DNA of 64,000 nt from Limisphaera sp049537155. Its GTDB lineage: Bacteria; Verrucomicrobiota; Verrucomicrobiia; Limisphaerales; Limisphaeraceae. Position numbers and translations under genes: made by a program. Positions 44,720-55,883 of this stretch are shown here, in pieces. Numbering within the stretch: position 1 is the stretch's first letter; each line of letters starts with the position of its first letter. The notes below the pieces were generated by a model. It was not told where the DNA came from. It was given only the letters and a program-made list of their open reading frames with translations, and ran no database searches. The stretch lies in NCBI RefSeq assembly GCF_049537155.1, contig NZ_JBMVQZ010000004.1, forward strand, positions 186,001 through 250,000, read 5' to 3'.

Positions 44720-44749
44720 ACTCCGGAGTCGGGCTAGGGACTCCGGAGT
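44720..44749 (+). promoter_or_regulatory. Paired 10-bp palindromes in the rpmB leader
   Basis: ACTCCGGAGT occurs at 44720-44729 and again at 44740-44749 with a 10-nt spacer. The sequence is self-complementary, so the two copies can pair with each other as a 10-bp hairpin at the very 5' end of the mRNA, or act as a two-site operator in DNA. A strong ribosome site (GGAGGA at 44755-44760) and the rpmB ATG follow. Confidence 0.55.
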
Positions 44750-44767
44750 GGGCTGGAGGACTTTGTT

Positions 44768-45034
44768 ATGGCTCGGATTTGTCAATTGACAGGCAAACGG
44801 CCCCGCAAGGGCAGCATCATCTGGCGGAGTGGCAAGGCCAAGAAGGCGGGCGGTATTGGCACGCACGTGACGGCCATCACCAAGCGGCGGTTTTTCCCGA
44901 ACCTGCAGCGGGTGAAGGCGGTGGTCAACGGGCGGGTCCGGTACATTCGCGTGGCTGCCAGTGCGATCAAGAAGGGGTTGGTGGTCAAACCGCCCAAGAG
45001 GAACTGGAAGAAGCCGGAGGCGGCTGCGAGTTGA
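44768..45034 (+). CDS. rpmB: 50S ribosomal protein L28
   Basis: An 88-aa basic protein beginning MARICQLTGKRPRKGSIIWR, with the L28 pattern RFFPNLQRVKAVVNGRVRYI and VAASAIKKGLVVKPPKRNWK. The length is close to the family norm (70-80) with a short Lys/Pro/Ala tail. The N-terminal zinc Cys pair seen in some L28s is reduced to one Cys. It is preceded by a GGAGGA ribosome site 7 nt from ATG and followed by a strong terminator, so it is probably monocistronic; the common partner rpmG is not adjacent. Confidence 0.97.
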   Translation: MARICQLTGKRPRKGSIIWRSGKAKKAGGIGTHVTAITKRRFFPNLQRVKAVVNGRVRYIRVAASAIKKGLVVKPPKRNWKKPEAAAS

Positions 45035-45091
45035 GGGTTCTGCCGGGGCGGGCCGGTCGCTCCGGATAGAAAAGCTCTTTGGGTTCATGGA

Positions 45092-45125
45092 GGGGCGAAG
45101 TCGTGCGGCTTCGCCCCTTGTTTTG
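45092..45125 (+). terminator. Rho-independent terminator of rpmB
   Basis: Perfect 9-bp stem GGGGCGAAG / CTTCGCCCC (45092-45100 and 45109-45117), 8-nt loop, followed by TTGTTTTG. It is the clearest intrinsic terminator in the window. Confidence 0.92.
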
Positions 45126-45193
45126 TGCGGGATGCGGCGTTTGGGGGGGGCGGCCGTGGCGGGTCACGTTGACAAGCCGGGCGCCGGCGTCCC

Positions 45194-45991
45194 ATGTTGC
45201 GCGCGGTCATGGTGGATGAATCGGTGGAGGTTGTGGAGAACCGGCCGGCGGCCGGCTCGTATCATTTGCTGACGTTGCGGGCGGCCGGGATTGCGCCGGC
45301 CGCGCAACCGGGCCAGTTCGTGCATCTTCGGATTCCCTGCTGCGGGGGCGCGCTGTTGCGCCGGCCTTTCAGCATTTACCGGGTTCGGGGGCAGACCCTT
45401 TCGATCCTGTACAAGGTGGTGGGTCAGGGAACGGCGGCTTTGGCGCGGGCGCGTGCGGGGGACCGGATGGACGCGTTGGGTCCGTTGGGGCACGGATTCA
45501 GCCTGCCCGGCAGGGATGAGCAACCGTTGCTGGTGGCCGGGGGATACGGGGTGGCGGCGTTGTACCTGCTGGCCGAGCGGTCGCCGGTGCGCGGGGTCCT
45601 GTTCCAGGGAGGTCGGAGCCGGCAGGACATTCTTTGCGAGGAGGAATTCCGCGCACTGGGCTGGGAGGTGCACGTGGCCACGGAGGATGGCAGCCGGGGT
45701 GTGCGCGGTCTCGTGACAGAGCCGCTCCGGCGGGAGCTGGAACGCGGAGGGCAGGGACGGAAACTGTACGCTTGCGGGCCGACCGGCATGTTGCGTGCGG
45801 TGGGACGGCTGGCGGAGGAGTTCGGTCTGCCGGCGGAACTTTCGCTGGACGAGCACATGTGCTGTGGCGTGGGGGTTTGTCTGACCTGCGTGGTGCCGGT
45901 TCGGACGGAGACGGGTTGGGAGTATCAGCGCGCCTGCACGGAAGGACCGGTGTTCGACTCGCGGGTGCTGTTGTGGGAGGTGCCGGAATGA
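45194..45991 (+). CDS. pyrK: Dihydroorotate dehydrogenase electron transfer subunit
   Basis: A 265-aa iron-sulfur flavoprotein. The FAD-binding segment LLRRPFSIYRVRG (RxYS-type) is followed by the NAD-binding GGYGVAALYLLAER and the C-terminal 2Fe-2S cluster motif HMCCGVGVCLTCVVPV with a later Cys in YQRACTEGPVFD. This is PyrK of class 1B dihydroorotate dehydrogenase, which passes electrons from PyrD to NAD+. The start is ATG 45194; ATG 45209 is also possible. The stop overlaps the pyrD ATG (45988-45991). Confidence 0.95.
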   Translation: MLRAVMVDESVEVVENRPAAGSYHLLTLRAAGIAPAAQPGQFVHLRIPCCGGALLRRPFSIYRVRGQTLSILYKVVGQGTAALARARAGDRMDALGPLGHGFSLPGRDEQPLLVAGGYGVAALYLLAERSPVRGVLFQGGRSRQDILCEEEFRALGWEVHVATEDGSRGVRGLVTEPLRRELERGGQGRKLYACGPTGMLRAVGRLAEEFGLPAELSLDEHMCCGVGVCLTCVVPVRTETGWEYQRACTEGPVFDSRVLLWEVPE

Positions 45992-47028
45992 ACCTGTCGG
46001 TGCAGATTGGGGCGCTGCGGCTGCAGAATCCGGTGACGGTGGCCTCGGGCACGTTCGGCTACGGGGTGGAATATGCGCGGCTGCTGGACCTGAACCGTCT
46101 GGGCGCGGTGACGGTGAAGGGGATCTGTTTGCGGCCGGTGCGGGGCAATCCGACGCCGCGAACGGCCGAGGTGACCAGCGGACTGTTGAATGCCATCGGG
46201 CTGCAGGGCCCCGGGGTGGACGGATTCATTCGCCGGTACTGGCCCTTTCTGCGGCAGTTGCGGGTGCCGACGATCATCAACATCTGGGGGACGACCATCG
46301 AGGAGTACGCCGAGGTGGCGCGCCGGTTCGACGAGCTGGAGGGTGTGGGCGCGTTGGAGCTGAACGTGTCGTGCCCGAACATCAAGGAGGGAGGGGCACA
46401 ATTCGGGACAGACTGCCGGTTGTTGGGGCGGGTGGTCGCGGCGTGCCGGAAGGCCACCCGATTGCCGTTGATCACGAAGCTGAGTCCCAATGTGACGAGC
46501 ATCGTCCCGTATGCGCGTGTGGCCGAGCAGGAGGGGAGTGACGCGTTGTCCATCATGAACAGTTATCCGGCGCTGGCCATTGACATCGAGACGCGGCGGC
46601 CGCGCCTGGCCAACGGGATTGGTGGTTTGACCGGGCCGTGCATCAAACCGATTGCGGTGAAGCTGGTGTACGATGCGGCCTGTGTGGTGCGGATTCCGAT
46701 CATCGGCATGGGCGGCATCCAGAGCGCGGCGGATGCGGTGGAGTTTCTGCTGGCGGGTGCCACGGCGGTGGCGGTGGGGACGGCCAATTTTTACGCGCCG
46801 CGCACGGCGTTGGAGGTGGTGGAAGGTCTGCAGGCCTACATGGCCCGACACGGGATTGCGGATGTTCGGGAACTGATCGGGCGGGTTGAAATGCCCGGTG
46901 GACGCGGTCCGACCGCGGGCGGGTCGGAAGAAGCCGGTCTGGGACGGGGCGGCATGTCCCCTTCGGATCCATGGGTCACTCGGAGACAGGGCGCTGCGGG
47001 GAGCCCCGGGGGTACATCTTCCGATTGA
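45988..47028 (+). CDS. pyrD: Dihydroorotate dehydrogenase, class 1B catalytic subunit
   Basis: A 346-aa FMN-dependent TIM barrel. Diagnostic parts: LSVQIGALRLQNPVTVASGT, LNAIGLQGPGVDGF, the active-site Cys loop ELNVSCPNIKEGG (Cys base marks class 1), ITKLSPNVTSI and IPIIGMGGIQSAADAVEFLL with the phosphate-binding GTANFYAP. It converts dihydroorotate to orotate in pyrimidine synthesis. The ATG at 45988 overlaps pyrK by 4 bp, which sets the start; the frame is open upstream only as a shadow. About 40 extra C-terminal residues (GGRGPTAGGSEEAGLGRGG and on) have no family counterpart. Confidence 0.96.
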   Translation: MNLSVQIGALRLQNPVTVASGTFGYGVEYARLLDLNRLGAVTVKGICLRPVRGNPTPRTAEVTSGLLNAIGLQGPGVDGFIRRYWPFLRQLRVPTIINIWGTTIEEYAEVARRFDELEGVGALELNVSCPNIKEGGAQFGTDCRLLGRVVAACRKATRLPLITKLSPNVTSIVPYARVAEQEGSDALSIMNSYPALAIDIETRRPRLANGIGGLTGPCIKPIAVKLVYDAACVVRIPIIGMGGIQSAADAVEFLLAGATAVAVGTANFYAPRTALEVVEGLQAYMARHGIADVRELIGRVEMPGGRGPTAGGSEEAGLGRGGMSPSDPWVTRRQGAAGSPGGTSSD

Positions 47029-47053
47029 CAGGTTCCGGGGGTTTTCATTAGAA
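47025..47053 (+). promoter_or_regulatory. Possible promoter for the nucleobase permease
   Basis: A perfect TTGACA (47025-47030) overlaps the pyrD stop codon. At a 17-nt spacing the -10 position reads TTAGAA (47048-47053), a weak match. It would transcribe the permease from ~47060 with a ~150-nt leader. Confidence 0.3.
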
Positions 47054-47209
47054 AAGGCGCACGGGCGCGGGGTACCCCTGAGGCCGCTCCGCGCGCGGTC
47101 GGAAGCGCAATTCCATGGAACCGACCATCGGCATTCGTCAACCCGGGCGACCCGTGTTGCGGCGGGGGACGGTTGCCGGATCAGGTTCTTCAACCCAACG
47201 ACCGGTGTC

Positions 47210-48616
47210 ATGAATGCAACCACTCCTCAACCTGCCACTTCACTGCCGAGTTACATCACCAGTGCGACGCCGAATCCGCAGGAGAAACGGGCTCCCTGGT
47301 ACAAGAACACCGCGCCGACTTATGCGGGGATTTTCCTGTGGTTCGTGTTCTGGGACCCGGTGACCAACGGCGGGCAGGCATTGTCGGCGGGCCTGGGCGT
47401 GGCGCTGCTGGGGCTGCTGTTGTCGGCGCTGGCGTGTCATTATCTGTTCTATCTGGTGCCGGGTTTGTTCGGCATGCGCACGGGTCTGCCGCTTTACATT
47501 GTGGGCACCTCGACGTTCGGTGCGCAGGGCGGGTTCATCATGCCGGGCTTCCTGATGGGCGTGCTGCAGTTCGGGTGGTTGGGCGTGAACGCGTTCTTCT
47601 CCTCGATGCTGTTGTACAACACGTTTGCGGGCGCCTCGCTGGCGGCCGACTCGGCCTATCCGGTGCCGGGCCATGCGATCCTGGTGGTGATCTGGGCGGC
47701 CCTGGCGGCCTTCATGGGGTTGAAGGGGATCCAGTACGTGGCGAAGGTGGCGACCTATCTGCCGCTGTTGCCGCTGGCGATCCTGTTGATCCTGTTCGTC
47801 AAGACCGTGGGTGGCGTGGGGAACTTTGATCCGCAGGTGCTGGTGGCCTCCGGCAAGGTGGCCCAGCCGCTGAGTGCCGGGGCGGTCATTGCCCTGATGC
47901 TGACGTATGTGGTGGGATTCTTCGCAACGGCCGGCGCGGCGGGTGTGGACTTCGGTTTGAACAACCGTGACAAGAAGGACGTGCAGTGGGGCGGGTTGAT
48001 CGGCATCGGATTGGCAATCCTGTTGACCGCGGGCCTGAGCCTGCTGATCGTGGCAGGTGCGTACGGGAAGGCCGGGAGCAACCTGCCGGAGGGTGTGACG
48101 GCCACGAGTCTGATGGTGAGCGTGGTCGGGGAGAAGGCGGCCAAGTTGTTCTGGCTGTTGCTTGCGTTGGCGGCGTTTCCGCCGGCCTGTTTCTCCTCGT
48201 TCATTGCGGCCAACAGCTTCAAAACCACGCTGCCGAACGTGAATCCGTTCGTCTCGGTGGGAATTGGCACCGTGGTGAGCATCGTGCTGGCGCTGTTCGG
48301 GTGGGCCGGCAAACTGGTGACCGTGTTCACCATCATCGGGGCCTCCTTCGGGCCGATCTGCGGTGCGATGGTGGCGGATTATCTGCTGAATGGCGGGCGC
48401 TGGACCGGGCCGCGGGCCGGCTTCAACCCGGCCGGATGGCTGGCGTGGGCGCTGGGTTTCATCGTCGGAATTCTGCCGAATTTGGGCGTGGCGGTGCCGG
48501 CGGCGCCCGTGCTGGCGTTTGTGGTGGGATTGGTGGTGTATGCGGCGGCTTCCAAGGCCGGGCTGCAATCGCCGGTGGTGCCGCTGAGCGGGCCGCTGGC
48601 CGAGGCCACGAAGTGA
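47210..48616 (+). CDS. NCS1-type purine/cytosine permease family transporter
   Basis: A 468-aa protein with about 12 hydrophobic helices. The N-terminus (APWYKNTAPTYAGIFLWFVF), GLPLYIVGTSTFGAQGGFIM, FATAGAAGVDFGLNNRDKKD and TIIGASFGPICGAMVADYLL fit the nucleobase:cation symporter-1 / cytosine permease family, in which the fourth segment (GP..ADYLL..G) is well conserved. It probably imports a pyrimidine or purine base, which matches the pyrKD genes 180 bp upstream. ATG 47210 is the start; the open frame extends far upstream without family similarity. The substrate is inferred, not shown. Confidence 0.85.
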   Translation: MNATTPQPATSLPSYITSATPNPQEKRAPWYKNTAPTYAGIFLWFVFWDPVTNGGQALSAGLGVALLGLLLSALACHYLFYLVPGLFGMRTGLPLYIVGTSTFGAQGGFIMPGFLMGVLQFGWLGVNAFFSSMLLYNTFAGASLAADSAYPVPGHAILVVIWAALAAFMGLKGIQYVAKVATYLPLLPLAILLILFVKTVGGVGNFDPQVLVASGKVAQPLSAGAVIALMLTYVVGFFATAGAAGVDFGLNNRDKKDVQWGGLIGIGLAILLTAGLSLLIVAGAYGKAGSNLPEGVTATSLMVSVVGEKAAKLFWLLLALAAFPPACFSSFIAANSFKTTLPNVNPFVSVGIGTVVSIVLALFGWAGKLVTVFTIIGASFGPICGAMVADYLLNGGRWTGPRAGFNPAGWLAWALGFIVGILPNLGVAVPAAPVLAFVVGLVVYAAASKAGLQSPVVPLSGPLAEATK

Positions 48617-48637
48617 CGTTCCACTTGTGACGTTTAC

Positions 48638-48673
48638 CCGCCGCCGGGCCTGTCGGGGTTCGGCGGCGGTTTT
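48638..48673 (+). terminator. Rho-independent terminator of the permease gene
   Basis: Perfect 9-bp stem CCGCCGCCG / CGGCGGCGG (48638-48646 and 48661-48669) with a 14-nt loop, followed by TTTT. It lies between the convergent permease and folA genes. Confidence 0.85.
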
Positions 48674-48678
48674 GCATG

Positions 48679-49242
48679 TCAGACCGGTGGGCCTCCGGAG
48701 GTCGGGGTTGCCGGAGGGTCTGCTCCCTGCGCAGCCGGGTGCTGCGCCGGTGATCGCTGGCGGAAGTGAAGGATGCGGAATTCCGGCGTGGCCAGGATTT
48801 CCTTCACCAGTTCGAACCGGTCTTCGAACGGGGGAAAGGATGCGTCGCCCGGCACTTCCCTTTGGACCAGCGTGAGGTAGAGGTCCGAACACCACGGGAG
48901 CGCCTGGCGGTAGATTTCGGCACCTCCGCAAATGAAGGTGCGGCGGCCGGCGGCGATGGTTCGCACCTGATCCCAATCGTGCGCCACGTGTACGCCCGGC
49001 CAGTGGAAAGACCGGCGTGTCAGCACGATGGTCACGCGACCCGGCAGCGGCCGGCCGATGGATTCGAACGTGCGCCGGCCCATCACGAGGACATGGCCCA
49101 TGGTGGTTTGCCGGAACCAGCGGAAGTCCTCGGGCAGGTGCCAGGGAAGCCGGCCCTGGCAACCGATGACGCGGTTGAGGGCCATGGCGGCGATGGCTTC
49201 GAACGGCCGGTCGGGCGGGGTCTGGTCGGCGCGTGCGCGCAT
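48679..49242 (-). CDS. folA: Dihydrofolate reductase
   Basis: A 187-aa enzyme that reduces dihydrofolate with NADPH. Signature parts: FEAIAAMALNRVIGCQGRLP, WHLPEDFRWFRQTTMGH, LVMGRRTFESIGRPLPGR and FICGGAEIYRQALPWCSDLY. The proton-donating acidic residue is present in LPEDF. The last ~25 residues (SPAQHPAAQGADPPATPTSG) are a disordered extension. It is last in a minus-strand run thyA - aminotransferase - folA with 13-18 bp gaps, which couples thymidylate synthesis (producing dihydrofolate) with its recycling. Confidence 0.95.
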   Translation of the reverse strand: MRARADQTPPDRPFEAIAAMALNRVIGCQGRLPWHLPEDFRWFRQTTMGHVLVMGRRTFESIGRPLPGRVTIVLTRRSFHWPGVHVAHDWDQVRTIAAGRRTFICGGAEIYRQALPWCSDLYLTLVQREVPGDASFPPFEDRFELVKEILATPEFRILHFRQRSPAQHPAAQGADPPATPTSGGPPV

Positions 49243-49260
49243 GGCGGGCTGGGAGGGGCT

Positions 49261-50526
49261 TCAGGATGGACAAGCGTTTTCCCTCCATTCGCGGAGGGCG
49301 GCGAGGAGCCGGTGGCCATCTTCGGGCGTGTTGTAAAGGTGGAGGGAAACACGGAGAACGCGGGCGGGTGGTTGCGGCCAGGGAAAGACCGGCACCTCGA
49401 TGCGGTGGCGTTGCCAGAGGTGGTCGCGCAGCGGGTCCAGGCCGTTTCGGATCCGGCCGATCTCGCCCTGCCGGTCTGGTGGAAGGGGGATTGCGGCCAT
49501 GGCAGCGAGCATGGAGTCGGGCGCGGGTGGCGGGATTTCGAACAGCTCGCACAATCGGTTGCGGATCTCCAGGGCGAGTGTGCGGTTGCGTTGTTGAATG
49601 GCCGGCCAGCCGCCGGGCAGGAGGGAGCCGACCTGGCGGATGGCTTCGGGCACACAGAGCCACGCCGTGGGATCCATGGTGCCCATCCAGGCAAACTCCA
49701 GGAGGTAGCGGGACCGGTCGGTGCGCGTGCTGTTGGCGCCGTGGCTGGTGATCAACGGCTGCACGCGGGCTTGGAAGTCGGGTCGCACATGCAGGAAGGC
49801 GGCTCCTTTGGGGGCGCAGAGCCATTTGTGGCAGTTGCCGGCATAGCCGAGGCAATCGAGTGCGTCCAGCCGGGTGGGGATCAGACCCGGTGCGTGGGCT
49901 CCGTCCACGATGACCTCCACGCCGCGCCGGCGCAGTTCCGGAATGAGCGTTTCCAAGGGGAACACGAGTCCGGTGGGGCTGGTGACGTGATCGAGCAGCG
50001 CCAGCCGGGTGCGTTCCGTGACGGCTGCCAGGATGCATTCCACCGCCGTTTGCGGCCGGGGCAAGGGAAACGGGATGGAAGCCACGCGGACCCGTGCGTT
50101 GCGTTCGGCGGCCGTGCGATCGACGGCGTTCCGGCAGGCGTTGTATGCGTGGTTGGTGACGAGGATCTCGTCATCCGGCCGGAGGGGGAAGGCACGCAGC
50201 AGGATGTTGATCCCCTCGGTGGTGTTGCGGAGGAAGACGAGGTTTTCGGCCCGGGCGCCCAGGAAGCGGGCCAGGTCGGTTCGCGCCCCGTCCCACAGTG
50301 CCTCGTATTCGTCCACGAAGAATCGGACCGGCTGTCGCTCGATCCGGAGTTGGAGGTTGTGCTGGTGTTCCAGCACCGGGCGGGGGCAACTGCCGAAGGC
50401 GCCGTGATTGAGGAAGGTGACGCCGGGCTCCAGGGCCCAAAAATCCGGCCCGCCGATGGGATCGGGGGTGGACGACGGGGTGGCGGTGCGGGCTGCGGAA
50501 GCCGTACTGGGGTTTGCGTGGTGCAT
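49261..50526 (-). CDS. Class V PLP-dependent aminotransferase family protein (isopenicillin-N-epimerase-like)
   Basis: A 421-aa fold-type I PLP enzyme. Key parts: FWALEPGVTFLNHGAFGSCP, FLRNTTEGINILLRAF, ILVTNHAYNACRNAV, VDGAHAPGLIP and the Schiff-base lysine in YAGNCHKWLCAPKGAAFLHV. This pattern belongs to the group annotated as isopenicillin N epimerase/cysteine desulfurase-like, whose members have varied or unknown substrates. The HKW(L)CAPKG context is distinct from IscS/SufS, so sulfur donation is unlikely. It sits between thyA and folA with gaps of 13 and 18 bp, an unusual position that may be only transcriptional. Confidence 0.88.
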   Translation of the reverse strand: MHHANPSTASAARTATPSSTPDPIGGPDFWALEPGVTFLNHGAFGSCPRPVLEHQHNLQLRIERQPVRFFVDEYEALWDGARTDLARFLGARAENLVFLRNTTEGINILLRAFPLRPDDEILVTNHAYNACRNAVDRTAAERNARVRVASIPFPLPRPQTAVECILAAVTERTRLALLDHVTSPTGLVFPLETLIPELRRRGVEVIVDGAHAPGLIPTRLDALDCLGYAGNCHKWLCAPKGAAFLHVRPDFQARVQPLITSHGANSTRTDRSRYLLEFAWMGTMDPTAWLCVPEAIRQVGSLLPGGWPAIQQRNRTLALEIRNRLCELFEIPPPAPDSMLAAMAAIPLPPDRQGEIGRIRNGLDPLRDHLWQRHRIEVPVFPWPQPPARVLRVSLHLYNTPEDGHRLLAALREWRENACPS

Positions 50527-50539
50527 GAGTATTGCAGTG

Positions 50540-51334
50540 CTAGACGGCCACGGGTGCCTTGATGGCGGGCCAGGGGTCGTAACCGATGAGTTGGATGTCC
50601 TCGTAACGAAAGTCCTCGAGCCGGCGGATGGCCGGGTTGAGTCGGACGGTGGGCAGGGGACGCGGCTGCCGGGAGAGCTGGAGCCGGGCTTGTTCGATGT
50701 GGTTGGCGTAGAGGTGGAGATCGCCGAAGGTGTGGATGAACTCGCCCGGTTGCAGGTCGCAGACCTGGGCGATCATGAGGGTGAGCAGGCTGTAGCTGGC
50801 GATGTTGAAGGGCACGCCGAGGAAGGCGTCGGCGCTGCGTTGATAGAGCTGGCAGCTGAGGCGGCCCTCGGAAACGTAGAACTGGAAGAGGGTGTGACAG
50901 GGCGGCAGGGCCATCTGGTCCAGCTCGCCCGGGTTCCACGCGGTGACGATGAGGCGGCGACTGTCGGGGTTGTGCCGGATCTCCTCCATGACGCGTGCCA
51001 GTTGGTCAATGGAACGGCCGTCGGCGGTGCGCCAGTCGCGCCATTGGGCGCCGTAGATGCGGCCCAGGCTGCCGTCGGGGCCGGCCCATTCGTCCCAGAT
51101 GGTCACGCCGTGTTCCCGGAGCCAGCGGGCGTTGGTGTCGCCGCGGATGAACCAGAGCAGTTCGTAGACGACGCTTTTCCAGTGGATTTTCTTGGTGGTG
51201 ACGAGGGGAAAACCGGCGTTGAGATCGAATCGCATCTGGTAGCCGAAGACGGAAAAGGTGCCGGTGCCGGTTCGGTCGTTTTTGAACCGGCCGTGATCGA
51301 GGATGTGTTGCAACAGCTCGTGATACTGTTTCAT
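50540..51334 (-). CDS. thyA: Thymidylate synthase (ThyA type)
   Basis: 264 aa, the same length as E. coli ThyA. Landmarks: MKQYHELLQHILDHGRFKND, RTGTGTFSVFGYQMRFDL, the catalytic Cys loop ALPPCHTLFQFYV, the phosphate-binding CQLYQRSADAFLGVPFNIAS and HTFGDLHLYANHIEQARLQL. It methylates dUMP using methylene-tetrahydrofolate, producing dihydrofolate that the nearby folA product recycles. ATG 51334 gives the exact family N-terminus. uvrA ends 97 bp upstream on the same strand with no obvious terminator between. Confidence 0.97.
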   Translation of the reverse strand: MKQYHELLQHILDHGRFKNDRTGTGTFSVFGYQMRFDLNAGFPLVTTKKIHWKSVVYELLWFIRGDTNARWLREHGVTIWDEWAGPDGSLGRIYGAQWRDWRTADGRSIDQLARVMEEIRHNPDSRRLIVTAWNPGELDQMALPPCHTLFQFYVSEGRLSCQLYQRSADAFLGVPFNIASYSLLTLMIAQVCDLQPGEFIHTFGDLHLYANHIEQARLQLSRQPRPLPTVRLNPAIRRLEDFRYEDIQLIGYDPWPAIKAPVAV

Positions 51335-51431
51335 GTGCGCCGGAGGGATGTTGGCTCCGATGGTGCGGCTGGGAAAGGTCTCTGTTTGCGGGTTGGCGCC
51401 GGTGCGGGGGAGGGGTTGGGTTGCCGGGGGC

Positions 51432-54392
<2,961 letters not shown>

Positions 54393-54592
54393 GCTGTTCG
54401 AATCCCTGGTTTGTGCGAAACCGGCAGCTTACGGCTGGGACGGCGGGATGGAAAGTCCGGATGCCGGGCCGGGGTTGGCACGATGCGGGGAGGTTGCGTG
54501 CCGGCGGAGCCACTGCCGGGAAACGGCGGATCGCACGACTGATGCGTCCGCCCGGAGAGGGTCAACCGGCCGGCCGGGGGCGGAGGGTGCGA

Positions 54593-55234
54593 TCAGGTTT
54601 CGTGACGGTGAGGTTCGAGCCGGCGGGCGGGGTCACCCAGTGCGCGCGTGAGTTGTTCGCGGAGTTGAAGGCGGGCGCGAAGGAGCCGGACCTTGACGTT
54701 GGTTTCGGACAGGCCGAGCAACTCCGCGGTTTCACGGACCGAGAGGCCCTCGACGTCGCGCAGCAGAAACACCAGCCGGTATTTTTCGTCGAGGTTGGCC
54801 AGGGCTTCCTCGAGTAATTGCCGCACCTCGCCGCGGTGGACCAGCTCTTCGGGGCCGGCCCGCCAGTCGGCGATGTACTCGGGGTGAGGAATCTCGCCGG
54901 TTTCGGGGTCGGGGTCGGTGGCCTGGTCGAGGGAGACGGTGTCCAGGCCCCTGCGTTTGCGCAGGATTTTAAGTGCGGCGTGGGTGGCGATGCGGTCGAG
55001 CCAGGTGGCGAAGCTGGCTTCTTCGCGGAAGTCATGGAGATGTTCGAGGGCGCTGAGGAAGGCCTGTTGGGTGACGTCCTGGGCGTCGTGTTCGTTCTGG
55101 GTGATGCGGCGGGCCAGGGTGTAAATCCTGCGTTCGTGGCGGCTTGCCAGTTCTTCGAAAGCGCCGAGGTCACCCTGTTTGGCCCGATGGACCAACTGGG
55201 CGTCGGTGAGAGGTGTGGGGGCCGGTTCCGCCAT
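54593..55234 (-). CDS. ECF-like RNA polymerase sigma factor
   Basis: A 213-aa sigma-70 family protein with region 2 (AFEELASRHERRIYTLARRI, DAQDVTQQAFLSALEHLHDF, FATWLDRIATHAALKILRKR) and region 4 (LDEKYRLVFLLRDVEGLSVR, ETAELLGLSETNVKVRLLRA). The two-domain layout without regions 1.1 and 3 marks an ECF-type factor. Between them is a ~35-residue acidic linker. ATG 55234 was chosen; ATGs at 55249 and 55273 are alternatives. No anti-sigma gene with a transmembrane or zinc-binding domain is next to it; the neighbours are a small lipoprotein and uvrA. Confidence 0.92.
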   Translation of the reverse strand: MAEPAPTPLTDAQLVHRAKQGDLGAFEELASRHERRIYTLARRITQNEHDAQDVTQQAFLSALEHLHDFREEASFATWLDRIATHAALKILRKRRGLDTVSLDQATDPDPETGEIPHPEYIADWRAGPEELVHRGEVRQLLEEALANLDEKYRLVFLLRDVEGLSVRETAELLGLSETNVKVRLLRARLQLREQLTRALGDPARRLEPHRHET

Positions 55235-55352
55235 GCAGGGCGTCAGCATGTCAGGCGGGGCATGGGGGCACAAGGCGGTTCATCCCCGGGCCGTGGCCGG
55301 CGTTTGCGTGGGGGCGTGGGCCGGTTGTCGGTGCTCAAGCGGGCCGGCTCGG

Positions 55353-55715
55353 TCAGCGCAGGTAGGTTTTCCATTCCTTGAGCCGGCCGTCGGGGGCGAA
55401 GACCAGCCGCAGCCAGGCGTCCGGGGAGGAGGTTTCGACATAGGTGGGGAAGGCCCAGCCGTGCCAATACGGGTACCAGCCGGCGGAGGTGTAGAGGCGG
55501 TTGCGGCCGGGGCGGGTGAGCCATTCGGCCACGAGGGTGCCGTCCTGTAATTTGGCCTGTTTATCCGGCGGGCCCAGTTCCACGACGGCCTGGTCGAAGG
55601 TGTAGTGTCCGACGCGCTCGGCCCAGTTGATCTTGTTGGTGGCGCAACCGCACCACCAGAGGCTCAGGCACAGGAGGATCAACCCGGTGCGGAACAGATG
55701 TGCTGCCTTGCTCAC
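55353..55715 (-). CDS. Small lipoprotein of unknown function
   Basis: A 120-aa protein with a lipoprotein-type signal (GLILLCLSLWWCGCATN; likely lipidated Cys in WCGC). The mature part contains YTFDQAVVELGPPDKQAKLQ and VAEWLTR, a pattern seen in small outer-membrane-assembly-like lipoproteins (compare the D..V..LG.Pd turn of SmpA/BamE-like folds), followed by WLRLVFAPDGRLKEWKTYLR. I infer a BamE-like fold only by that pattern. It lies upstream of the sigma factor on the same strand (118-bp gap) and divergent from the amidohydrolase gene. Confidence 0.72.
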   Translation of the reverse strand: MSKAAHLFRTGLILLCLSLWWCGCATNKINWAERVGHYTFDQAVVELGPPDKQAKLQDGTLVAEWLTRPGRNRLYTSAGWYPYWHGWAFPTYVETSSPDAWLRLVFAPDGRLKEWKTYLR

Positions 55716-55883
55716 GGGAGAAATCTAGGCGCGGGCCGCTGGAAGGCAAGGGGAGAGCCGTAGGGGATGCGTTCAGGTTGGGTCCGCGCGAGGGCGCGTT
55801 CATGGCCTCGGTCCGACCCGGGTTCGGGAAGGGCGGGACGGCGCTTGTCGGGGGAACGATCGGATTCTAAGGTTCGGCCTGTC

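Noticed and set aside
47240..50038. 932-aa open frame on the minus strand
   Set aside because: It crosses the permease, folA and the aminotransferase in wrong frames; no domain and biased composition.
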